The position numbers and the translations under genes are program-made. The notes below the pieces were generated by a model. The model had not been told where the DNA came from and did not search any database. It worked only from the letters and a program-made list of their open reading frames with translations. From Candidatus Zixiibacteriota bacterium (GTDB lineage Bacteria > Zixibacteria > MSB-5A5 > CAIYYT01), in contig CAUJJY010000374.1 in the NCBI GenBank assembly GCA_963205155.1, positions 1-15,466 on the forward strand: a DNA stretch of 15,466 nt, read 5' to 3'. Shown here one piece after another: positions 6,610-14,022 of the stretch. The first letter of the stretch is position 1; every line of letters begins with the position of its first letter.

Positions 6610-7251
6610 TTACTCTTTCAAGGAACTAAGGTTGCGGGTGCTCACGGTAGAAAACTCCCGACTGATCCGGTTAATAATGATGCCCATCACGAAGATGGCG
6701 ACGAACAAGTCGAGCAAGACGCCAATCTCCACGAGAAACGGCATAGCTTCCACGAGCAGCATACCAAAGATGAAAATGCCATTTTCCAGAACCAGGTAGC
6801 CGACGACTTGTGTAATGGCCTTTACGCGCGTCGTCAAGATCAGGAATCCGGTCAGTGTTGTGGACAATGCCGCCGGCACGATGAGAGAACCGACATGTTC
6901 CTGGGCGATCGGCAATGTATTCGAAAACAACACGGCGAGCGCAGTTCCCAGGCCGCCCAACAAGAGCGACGCGATGAAACCAATGATCGGTTCAACTTCG
7001 CGGCGGATGGAAACCTCTCGAATCGCATGGAACAGCAAGCGCGGGATGAAGATACCCTTCAGCGTTATTGCCGCACAAGCCATGAGCACCGCCCAAATGG
7101 TAAACTCGTTGTGCGCAACGACGACTAGCACGCCCAGCAGGACACCTTGAAGCGCAATCGCGTGAATCACCGTCCGCAATTGGCTCGCGCCCAAAGCGGC
7201 GAAATTCAGCAAAAGTACCGCCACCAAGATAGGGTCGATTAGTTGATACAT
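6610..7251 (-). CDS. hyfE: HyfE-like membrane subunit (NuoK/MrpC-related)
   Basis: 213 residues, close to the usual HyfE length, with about six or seven hydrophobic helices. The second half (about residues 120-195) is NuoK-like: E156 in GYLVLENGIFIFG and E175/D181 in PFLVEIGVLLDLFVAIFVMG correspond to the buried acidic residues of the ion path. The first half has K65 in AAITLKGIFIPRLLF. It is a part of the membrane arm linking the HyfC heel to the antiporter subunits. The ATG at 7251 follows a GAGGTAA ribosome binding site that overlaps the stop codon of hyfC (4-base gap), so translation is probably coupled. A competing ATG inside TAATG just upstream is out of frame and was not used. Confidence 0.9.
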   Translation of the reverse strand: MYQLIDPILVAVLLLNFAALGASQLRTVIHAIALQGVLLGVLVVVAHNEFTIWAVLMACAAITLKGIFIPRLLFHAIREVSIRREVEPIIGFIASLLLGGLGTALAVLFSNTLPIAQEHVGSLIVPAALSTTLTGFLILTTRVKAITQVVGYLVLENGIFIFGMLLVEAMPFLVEIGVLLDLFVAIFVMGIIINRISREFSTVSTRNLSSLKE

Positions 7252-7255
7252 GACA

Positions 7256-8170
7256 TTACCTCAGTAACAGGATTATTCCGAAAGCCGAAAGCAAACATGC
7301 CGCCACCAGAAAGGTCGGCACAAATGTCAATTTGAATCGCGCCATGATTGATTCGACAACGCCGATCACCATTGCCAACGCCAACATTCCGACAGCGAAG
7401 ATACCCCAGTCGACCCAGATGTTGCCGGAGTCAAACGGTGCGACGATTCGCAACAACAGCGCGCACATGACGAACAACTTCATGGCAGCGCCATAGAGAA
7501 TCATGCCCAACGCCGGACCGCTGTGGTCAAGCACCATGACTTCATGAATCATAGTCAATTCCAGATGCGTGTTCGGATCGTCAAACGGAATGCGCGAGTT
7601 TTCAACCAGCAGGACGATGAACAGGCTTGCCGCAACCAAGACCAGTGATGCGCCCGCAGCGCCCCAGCTGTTGGGCATCGGACCATCAAGCATCGCGGTC
7701 AACGACAACGATCCGGAGAGTTTGGCCAGAACCAGGAATCCGAAGAATAAAGCGGGTTCCGCCAGACACGAGAAGGTGACCTCGCGCGCTGCGCCCATAC
7801 CTTCGAATGCAGAGCCGGTGTCGAGTGCAGCGGATGCGGTAAAGAACCGTCCCAGTGCGAACAAATAGGCGAACAAGATTAGATCGCCGCTGAAAGACAC
7901 CGGTGAAGCATGTCCGCCGAATGGTATGAACAATCCGGCCAAAATTGCTGTTGCAAGTCCGACCACAGGCCCGGCGCGAAATACCCATGTCGTCGTTGAG
8001 CTGATCACTGAACCTTTTTGAAAGAGCTTGATCAGATCGAAAAATGCCTGAAACAATGGGGGACCGACTCTTCCGCCGAAAAGCGCTTTGGTCTTGCCGA
8101 TGACGCCAAGCAGCAGGGGCGGCATCACGAGCAAGAGCACGACATGGACGATGATTTGACTTATCAGCAT
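7256..8170 (-). CDS. hyfC: HyfC/NuoH-like membrane anchor subunit
   Basis: 304 residues with about eight helices. It docks the soluble electron-transfer arm to the membrane and forms the start of the ion channel in complex I and group 4 hydrogenases. The family motifs are clear: GGRVGPP at 32-38 with FFDLIKLFQK (43-52), the loop DTGSAFEGMGAAREV at 117-131, and VENSRIPFDDPNTHLELTMI at 189-208 followed by HEVM, with its acidic residues. The GS-x-FEGMG-x-xRE signature matches HyfC/HycD rather than NuoH proper. The stop codon of the preceding gene lies within GGAGGTAA, which serves as the ribosome binding site, although its 16-base distance to the ATG is long; no alternative start codon is visible between. 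Confidence 0.92.
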   Translation of the reverse strand: MLISQIIVHVVLLLVMPPLLLGVIGKTKALFGGRVGPPLFQAFFDLIKLFQKGSVISSTTTWVFRAGPVVGLATAILAGLFIPFGGHASPVSFSGDLILFAYLFALGRFFTASAALDTGSAFEGMGAAREVTFSCLAEPALFFGFLVLAKLSGSLSLTAMLDGPMPNSWGAAGASLVLVAASLFIVLLVENSRIPFDDPNTHLELTMIHEVMVLDHSGPALGMILYGAAMKLFVMCALLLRIVAPFDSGNIWVDWGIFAVGMLALAMVIGVVESIMARFKLTFVPTFLVAACLLSAFGIILLLR

Positions 8171-8183
8171 GACGCTCGCTTGC

Positions 8184-10130
8184 TTACCTCCACAACAGCA
8201 GGCAAATTAGAAACAGCACGATGTAAAACAAGTAGGCATGGATATTTCCTGCCTGCAAAAACCGGAACGATGATGTAATCTTCGCGCCAAAGCGAAAACT
8301 CGGACGCAGAACGCCATCCAGCACGATGTCGGAAACATGGCTGTGGAAGTGTGCGGCGTTTGCAAACACCGGCTGTTCGGCGGGAGTTTCGACGCGCGGT
8401 CGCAGCACCCAGGAAAACAGGGCGACGATCATTTGCGCAAATGACGAAGATGTGTATTGCATAGTCGACGCCGGGGCGGCATATCCGCAATCCCAAGTTA
8501 CGCCCGGGTTCACTCCGCAGCGACGCAGGCGTCTGGCGAGAACAAAGCTTCCGAGAGTAATCAATACGATCAATGCCGCACCGGCAATAGTCAGCCAACC
8601 GAGCGGTGCGAGCATCGTTAGTTTCTGTCCACTGTCAAATGCGGCCGGTTCCCATGCGCGAATCCCGTGTTCCAGCACCGGTGCGACGAGAAGCGGCGTC
8701 AAACCAATTGCGAGACAAAAGCCGACCAGCGCCAGCATCGGCCCCGTCATCATTGATTTAGCTTCGTGTGCGTGACGCGCGTGTTCGGAGCGGGCGACAC
8801 CGAGGAACACCGCGCCGAACGCTTTGACAAAGCAGGTGACGGCGAGTGCACCAATCATTGCGAGTGCGGGTATGGCAAAGGCCGCCGCCGTCCAAGTCAT
8901 GCCGCTGCCGGAATTCAACGAATGAAACAAGCCGAGATAGATCAGAAACTCGCTAACGAATCCGTTCAGCGGCGGCAGTCCGCAGATCGCGGCTGCGCCG
9001 ACGGCGAAATAGAGCGCCGTGCGCGGCATCGATTTAGCGAGCCCGCCGAGTTGGTCAATCTCACGCGTATGCGTGGCATGAATCACGGCGCCGGCACTTA
9101 GGAAGAGCAAGGACTTGAACAGGCCGTGATTCCAGACGTGCAAGAGCGCACCAGCCATTCCGAGCAGGACGAAATCGGTGCGTTCGAGTGTGCGACCGAC
9201 CATTGCCAAGCCGATTCCGATTGTGATGATACCGATGTTCTCGATGCTATGGTATGCCAACAAGCGCTTGAGATCATGCTGGCCCAAAGCAAACACAACG
9301 CCCAACACGCCGGAGGTGACTCCCACAGCGAGTATCACTCCGCCCCACCACAGCGGCGGCTCCGGCAACAGTGAGCAGAGCCGCAGGAATCCATAAATGC
9401 CGATTTTGATGAGGACGCCGGACATCAGCGCCGAGACGTGACTGGGCGCCATTGCGTGCGCGCCCGGCAGCCACATGTGCAATGGCATGAGACCAGCCTT
9501 GAGACCAAAGCCGATTAGCGCCAGCAAGAACATCGCCGTAAATACACCAGGCGCGACGGCTCCGGCAGTCAGCGGCGATAGCTGAAACGAACCGGTAGCG
9601 CTGTGGAGCAATGCAAATAATCCGAAAAGGCAGAGCGTCGCGAGATGTGTCGCGATCAAGTAAACCCAACCGGATTCGCGGACTGCGGTGTCTTTATCTT
9701 CGGTGGTGATAAGGAAATACGCGCTAAGCGCCATTATTTCCCAGGCGACGAGAAAAACGATGGCGTTGGCGGCAATCGTTACGGCGGCAAGAGCCGCAGT
9801 GACAAGTCCATAAAACAGGCGCAATTTCTGGCCGTTGTCCGGGTGGTCGGCTTGCTTCCAATAGGAAAGCCCGTAGATGCTGCCGAGTGTGGAGATCAGG
9901 AATATCGGCAACAGGAAGATCACAGAAAGACCATCAATTGCGATAATCGAAGTTTTCGGCGTTGAAAACCAAAGTGAGGCAATCGAGCCAGTAATCCCCA
10001 CTACTGTACCGAAGGTACTTAAGGCTACAGATAGTTTTTGTCCGGCGTCAGCACTGCGTTTGAACAGTAAGCCGGGCACTCCGCTAATTGCGTGGAGAAC
10101 AATGGCGGTGATGACAAGAAGTTGCGTCAC
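8184..10130 (-). CDS. hyfB: HyfB/NuoL-like antiporter-type subunit, second tandem copy
   Basis: 648 residues when begun at GTG 10130, which overlaps the upstream stop codon as GTGA, the same 4-base style as other junctions in this operon. A GTG at 10142 would add four residues and is the alternative. The antiporter core keeps the ion-path residues E131 (FLVAWEIMALSAYF), K211 (GFGLKAGLMPLHMWLPGAHA), H218 and K242 (SGVLIKIGIYG), and K339 in WNHGLFKSLLFLSAG. The C-terminal extension has the HyfB signature WDCGY (546-550) followed by MQYTSSSFAQ and ends in a further helix. It is strongly similar to the preceding gene product throughout. E. coli hyf has one HyfB and a shorter HyfD; here the HyfD position is taken by a full-length HyfB-type protein. 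Confidence 0.9.
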   Translation of the reverse strand: MTQLLVITAIVLHAISGVPGLLFKRSADAGQKLSVALSTFGTVVGITGSIASLWFSTPKTSIIAIDGLSVIFLLPIFLISTLGSIYGLSYWKQADHPDNGQKLRLFYGLVTAALAAVTIAANAIVFLVAWEIMALSAYFLITTEDKDTAVRESGWVYLIATHLATLCLFGLFALLHSATGSFQLSPLTAGAVAPGVFTAMFLLALIGFGLKAGLMPLHMWLPGAHAMAPSHVSALMSGVLIKIGIYGFLRLCSLLPEPPLWWGGVILAVGVTSGVLGVVFALGQHDLKRLLAYHSIENIGIITIGIGLAMVGRTLERTDFVLLGMAGALLHVWNHGLFKSLLFLSAGAVIHATHTREIDQLGGLAKSMPRTALYFAVGAAAICGLPPLNGFVSEFLIYLGLFHSLNSGSGMTWTAAAFAIPALAMIGALAVTCFVKAFGAVFLGVARSEHARHAHEAKSMMTGPMLALVGFCLAIGLTPLLVAPVLEHGIRAWEPAAFDSGQKLTMLAPLGWLTIAGAALIVLITLGSFVLARRLRRCGVNPGVTWDCGYAAPASTMQYTSSSFAQMIVALFSWVLRPRVETPAEQPVFANAAHFHSHVSDIVLDGVLRPSFRFGAKITSSFRFLQAGNIHAYLFYIVLFLICLLLWR

Positions 10131-12115
10131 GACAACACCCACTTGCGGAAGGTCAGCCAGAAGAATGCCAAGAGCAGGACGACAACGAAGTACAGCAAGT
10201 AGTAATGGATTTTACCCTGCTGCACCCAGCGCAACTGCGCGAGTCTTCCTGCCCAGCGATCAAAGAACGGCCGGTATATGCTGCGACTCAACGGATCATT
10301 GTACTCCGCCGACAAAGAGGCTTCAACTGGAAACAGCCCTTGCGGGATGGTCACGCTGGTTTTGGGCCGCAGTGATCTTGGAAACAACCGAGATACAACG
10401 AACTCGGAAAAAGACTGTCCGGTATACTGCATGCGTGGTGTCGGAGCTATATATCCGCAGCCCCAGGTAGAGCCGGCTACCAACTTGGAGCGCTTCTGCA
10501 TAATCAGAAGAAGCAACGCAACAGCGCCAATCGAAATCCAGACGACAATGTTCAGCGTTCCCAGTGTCGTCAGGGACGGCAATGCCATGTCAGTCGATAG
10601 TCCGAAGACTTGATGGATGGGGTTTGAAATTGCTGCGACGAGTATTCCGGGGACGACGGCAAAGGCAACACAAAGCAGTGCGAGGATAACAAGCGGCGCC
10701 GTCATCCATCCGGCTGATTCGTGCGCGTGGCGTGCTTGATCGCAACGTCCTTCGCCAAGTAACGTGATGCCGATAAGGCGGACGAAACAAATCAAGGCAA
10801 GTCCGCCGATGAGCGCGAGTCCGCCGACAGCGAACAGCAGCACGATACGGTTGACGCCAGTAAATTCCAACCCGCCGTGGAGCATCGCCATATAGATGAG
10901 CCATTCACTGACAAAACCGTTCAGCGGCGGAACTGCGGCAATTGCCAATGCTCCCACTACCATAGTGACGCCGGTGCGCGGCATCCGCTTCAACAAACCG
11001 CCAAGCCGCTCCAAATTTTTCGAGCCGGCTCCGTGCAGAACGCTACCCGAGCACAAGAACATCAGTCCTTTCATCAGCGAGTGATTCCAGATATGCAACA
11101 TTCCGCCGGTCAAACCGAGTACAGCGACAATTGTATGCCCGCTGGTAATTCCCCACAAACCAACGCCGAGCGCAAGCGTTATTAGGCCGATATTTTCGAT
11201 ACTGGAGTAGGCGAGGGCACGTTTAAGGTCGCGTTGAACCAGCGCCAGCGAAATGCCGAGCAAACCGCCCGTGAGCCCGATTGCGACCAGAGTCGGTCCC
11301 CACCATTGAGCAGGATGGCCAAGGAACGTCATTGTTCGGAGAATGCCGTAAATGCCGATCTTAATCATCACGCCGGACATCAACGCCGAGACATGGCTTG
11401 GAGCGGCTGGATGCGCCTCGGGCAGCCAAACGTGCATCGGTACAAATCCCGCCTTTGCGCCGAAACCAATTAACGCGAGGACAAAGACAATGCCGCAGAC
11501 GGCTGGGCTAAGGCTACCGGCGACGCCGAAGAGGTCAAAGTCAAGTGAGTTTGCGTGACGCCCCAGCAGCAGGAACATCGCGAGCAGAAATGCCGCGCCG
11601 AGATGCGTGGCTACCAGGTAGATCCAGCCCGCGACGCGCACTTCCCGTTTCTCATGTTCAAATGTCACCAAGAAAAACGCACAGATCGACATGACTTCCC
11701 ATGCTACTAAGAACAGGACGGCATTGCGAGCGACCACTACCAACACCATGCTCGCTACAAAAATGCTCAAGAAGAACCAATGGGGTGCAATTCGTTTCGT
11801 GCTGCTGTATGACCGCAAATAATCGCTGCCATATACTGCGGCCAGCGCCGAGAGCGCCAAGACAGGAATCAGGAAGAATGCTGAAAGTGGGTCGATTTGA
11901 ACATGAAGCGAACCGCCGGGTATGCGCCAAGGAAACTCAAACGATTCCACTTTGCCATCGAGAAGGCTGGCCACGGACGGCATTAATCCGACTACGGATC
12001 CAATCAGGATTCCGCCTGCGCCGAAAAGCGTAGTCAGACGCGTGTTTCCACATACAACGAGCGTCGCCACGCCGCTACCGATTAGAATCGCGACGGCGAT
12101 GAGGAGAATTGTCAT
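10127..12115 (-). CDS. hyfB: HyfB/NuoL-like antiporter-type subunit, first tandem copy
   Basis: 662 residues. It has the antiporter core of the complex I/Mrp/hydrogenase-4 superfamily with ion-path residues E140 (FLVAWEVMSICAFF), K221 (GFGAKAGFVPMHVWLPEAHP), H228, H235, H241, K252 (SGVMIKIGIYG) and K349 (WNHSLMKGLMFLCSG). The C-terminal extension carries WGCGY (551-555) with PRMQYTGQSF, typical of HyfB rather than NuoL, and a final helix (VVVLLLAFFWLTF). The ATG at 12115 overlaps the regulator's stop codon (ATGA), so the two are probably translationally coupled. The ions moved and their number are unknown. Together with the next gene and hyfF it gives the complex three antiporter-type subunits. 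Confidence 0.9.
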   Translation of the reverse strand: MTILLIAVAILIGSGVATLVVCGNTRLTTLFGAGGILIGSVVGLMPSVASLLDGKVESFEFPWRIPGGSLHVQIDPLSAFFLIPVLALSALAAVYGSDYLRSYSSTKRIAPHWFFLSIFVASMVLVVVARNAVLFLVAWEVMSICAFFLVTFEHEKREVRVAGWIYLVATHLGAAFLLAMFLLLGRHANSLDFDLFGVAGSLSPAVCGIVFVLALIGFGAKAGFVPMHVWLPEAHPAAPSHVSALMSGVMIKIGIYGILRTMTFLGHPAQWWGPTLVAIGLTGGLLGISLALVQRDLKRALAYSSIENIGLITLALGVGLWGITSGHTIVAVLGLTGGMLHIWNHSLMKGLMFLCSGSVLHGAGSKNLERLGGLLKRMPRTGVTMVVGALAIAAVPPLNGFVSEWLIYMAMLHGGLEFTGVNRIVLLFAVGGLALIGGLALICFVRLIGITLLGEGRCDQARHAHESAGWMTAPLVILALLCVAFAVVPGILVAAISNPIHQVFGLSTDMALPSLTTLGTLNIVVWISIGAVALLLLIMQKRSKLVAGSTWGCGYIAPTPRMQYTGQSFSEFVVSRLFPRSLRPKTSVTIPQGLFPVEASLSAEYNDPLSRSIYRPFFDRWAGRLAQLRWVQQGKIHYYLLYFVVVLLLAFFWLTFRKWVLS

Positions 12116-12819
12116 TGCTGTTGTTTGGGGGAGTTACCGACGGCTGGCCGCTGGATGGCGGCTTCGACTCGACGTGCTTCGTTTAATATCTCGGCGGCAG
12201 TGGCTTTGCGCACAACTGCGGCCTTAAAGCCCGGGTCTTGCAGACCATAAGCCAGCCGCGAGAGTACGTGCAAATGTATCCGTACCGTCGGACTGATTAA
12301 CCCGAATAATGCAAAGACGGGTTTGCCGTCAATCGCGCCAAAATCAACCGGCGTATTGAGGAAACAGAGGCTGACGATCGGCTGATTGACGTGAAGCACC
12401 ACTGGATTTCGCACGTGGGGAATAGCGATACCGTCGCCGATGCCGGTCGATCCAACCGATTCGCGCGCAAGGAGAACTTCGAAGAGAAATTCGGGATCGG
12501 CGTCTTCGGGCAGAGGCAAGTTCTTGACTACGGCACGCAGCGCCGATTCGCGGTCGGAGGCGATGACATTGTGAAAAACGCCGCCGACTTCAAGGGCGGC
12601 AGCGAGACCGGGGAGTGTCGCCCCGTTTTTGAGTTCGGCGAAAATCTCACTTGAAAGCGGGATATGGTGGGCAGTTGCCCATTCCAACAATTCGGCGCGG
12701 TTTAGGCGATATTGCCCGCGGACTTCCTGTGCAGGTAAGCCATTGTCCTGTATCCACTGGCGGATTTTGCTTTCCGACACGGAAAACAGTTTAGCGGCAT
12801 CACGGATGCGTAATTCCAT
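12112..12819 (-). CDS. HTH - PTS EIIA (PtsN-like) fusion protein, probable operon regulator
   Basis: 235 residues and the first gene of the operon. Residues about 3-52 form an excisionase/MerR-type helix-turn-helix (RIRDAAKLFSVSESKIRQWI, then a wing with GQYRLNRAELLEW). Residues about 66-218 form a PTS EIIA type-2 domain of the fructose/nitrogen (PtsN) class, with the phosphorylatable His at 135 in GIAIPHVRNPV and a preceding S-T-G-I-G-D-G loop. In the known family this His accepts phosphate from HPr or NPr. No permease or sugar gene is near, so a regulatory role is more likely than transport. It may read phosphorylation state and bind the divergent promoter region, or regulate the complex directly; both are inference. 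The ATG at 12819 is preceded by AGGGAAAG. Confidence 0.85.
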   Translation of the reverse strand: MELRIRDAAKLFSVSESKIRQWIQDNGLPAQEVRGQYRLNRAELLEWATAHHIPLSSEIFAELKNGATLPGLAAALEVGGVFHNVIASDRESALRAVVKNLPLPEDADPEFLFEVLLARESVGSTGIGDGIAIPHVRNPVVLHVNQPIVSLCFLNTPVDFGAIDGKPVFALFGLISPTVRIHLHVLSRLAYGLQDPGFKAAVVRKATAAEILNEARRVEAAIQRPAVGNSPKQQQ

Positions 12820-12870
12820 TATATTATGTCTTTCCCTGTTATCAATTTAACACTAAGTAGGACAAGCCAA

Positions 12871-12897
12871 ACTTTAAAATTGTGATACAAAAGTCAA
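12871..12897 (-). promoter_or_regulatory. Weak candidate leftward promoter for the complex operon
   Basis: On the minus strand TTGACT (12897-12892) matches five of six -35 consensus bases. TAAAGT (12876-12871) matches four of six -10 bases after a 15-base spacer, shorter than the preferred 17. It lies about 50 bases before the first start codon. A different sigma factor or start is quite possible. Confidence 0.25.
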
Positions 12898-12934
12898 CCA
12901 ATTTCGAACCCGTTTTTTAAGCAGCGACTGTCAC

Positions 12935-12990
12935 CAATCGAGGATGCAATATAAACTGCCTCAAATGACTCAATCGAGGGTGCGATTAAA
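12935..12990 (+). repeat. Pair of direct repeats, possible operator
   Basis: CAATCGAGG occurs at 12935 and again at 12971, exactly 36 bases apart. Similarity continues past the exact core, giving 16 matches over 20 bases. A partial third match (AATCGA) follows near 13013. Spacing close to a whole number of helical turns, between divergent operons of which one encodes an HTH protein, suggests a regulator binding site, but this is unproven. Confidence 0.4.
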
Positions 12991-13158
12991 GATGGAAGTA
13001 CGAGAGATCATAATCGAAAAACTTTCCACTGTCGCGAACGTTTCCACTCACGCTGGTAATTGCCGGGGTGAGTTCATTTTTATAGACCGAATAGCCGATA
13101 TACGTGTAAAACGCTACACTATCATTGCGACTTATATCTTCTTTCGACATAGGAGCCA

Positions 13159-14019
13159 ATGAAACGCTTTTTGATCATTTTGTATGCTGCTACGCTCATA
13201 ACGATCGGGTACTTTCTGATCTTGGGGCTGGATTACTATCGAACCGACTATATTGATCGCCCTCATCACGAAGACTATCGCGCCTTCAGGCCGGCAGGGA
13301 ATCTGGGAATTGTATTTGGCTATGTCGGTTCCATCATGATGATACTCATGCTCACTTACTCGTTGCGCAAACGCACGAAGTTGCTGGGCAAAGGGGTCTC
13401 ATTGCGAACTTGGTTGCAACTGAACATTTATCTTGGCGTCTGCGGCCCGCTCTTCAGTATACTACATTCATCATTCAAGGTGCAGGGGCTGATCGCTGTA
13501 GCTTTTTGGTCAATGATTGCGGTTGCGTTGAGTGGTTATGTGGGCCGGTATCTCTATCAACTAATCCCTCGCAATCAAGAGGGCGATGAACTGACCATGG
13601 CCGAAATTGACAAACAGATGCAGTTGACGACACAAATTTTGCGTGAGAGATACGGTTTGGCGCCAGAGCAACTGGCGCAGCTTGAGACTTTGGCTAAACG
13701 GATGATTTCGACTGAAGGCTCGTTTGTCAAACTGCTGGTTGGGGCGATCATCGCGGATCTTACCCGGCCGATGCTTGCCCGCCGCCTGATGAAGGAGATG
13801 AAACGGTCATTTTCATCGGTCGATCGCGGGCTCAAGGGTCTTGTGCGGCTCGCTTTAGAGCGTGCCTCGCTGGCGCGGCGCATCGAAATGCTTGACAGGA
13901 CCCGCGAAGTATTTCACTACTGGCATGTCATCCACAAGCCGTTTGCGATCATCATGTACTTGATTATGGGAGTTCATATCGGAATTGCGGTGTGGACCGG
14001 ATTTGCGGGATTGTCGTAG
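13159..14019 (+). CDS. Putative cytochrome-b-like membrane protein
   Basis: 286 residues; no named family is recognised with certainty. Hydrophobic helices lie at about 4-24, 47-67, 86-104, 110-134 and 257-282. A long charged, partly helical soluble segment (about 136-255, rich in Lys, Arg, Glu and Gln) sits between helices four and five. Histidines at 103 (end of helix three, ILHSS), 256 and 259 (HYWHVIHKPF) and 273 (MGVHIG) are placed at or in membrane helices. H259 and H273 are 14 apart on one helix, the spacing used for stacked haems in b-type cytochromes. It is followed 3 bases later by a multihaem cytochrome c gene, so a quinol-oxidising or electron-relay role is a reasonable inference. 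AGGAG lies just 3 bases before the ATG, a short spacing, but no better start is visible. Confidence 0.7.
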   Translation: MKRFLIILYAATLITIGYFLILGLDYYRTDYIDRPHHEDYRAFRPAGNLGIVFGYVGSIMMILMLTYSLRKRTKLLGKGVSLRTWLQLNIYLGVCGPLFSILHSSFKVQGLIAVAFWSMIAVALSGYVGRYLYQLIPRNQEGDELTMAEIDKQMQLTTQILRERYGLAPEQLAQLETLAKRMISTEGSFVKLLVGAIIADLTRPMLARRLMKEMKRSFSSVDRGLKGLVRLALERASLARRIEMLDRTREVFHYWHVIHKPFAIIMYLIMGVHIGIAVWTGFAGLS

Positions 14020-14022
14020 ACC

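Larger units (their letters stand above)
12820..13158. other. Divergent intergenic region (339 bases), AT-rich, likely promoters and operators
   Basis: It separates the leftward complex operon from the rightward cytochrome genes, so at least two promoters should lie here. No gene of credible quality is visible. It holds a pair of CAATCGAGG direct repeats (12935 and 12971), a pair of TTTCCACT direct repeats 18 bases apart (13023 and 13041), a possible leftward -35/-10 pair near 12871-12897, and a weak rightward pair (TTGCCG at 13060, TATAGA at 13081, 15-base spacer). AGGAG at 13151-13155 is the ribosome binding site of the rightward gene. Confidence 0.65.

Noticed and set aside
12944..13162. 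72-residue plus-strand frame in the divergent intergenic region
   Set aside because: It has no ribosome binding site, overlaps the repeats and the start of the next gene, and its product has no recognisable pattern.
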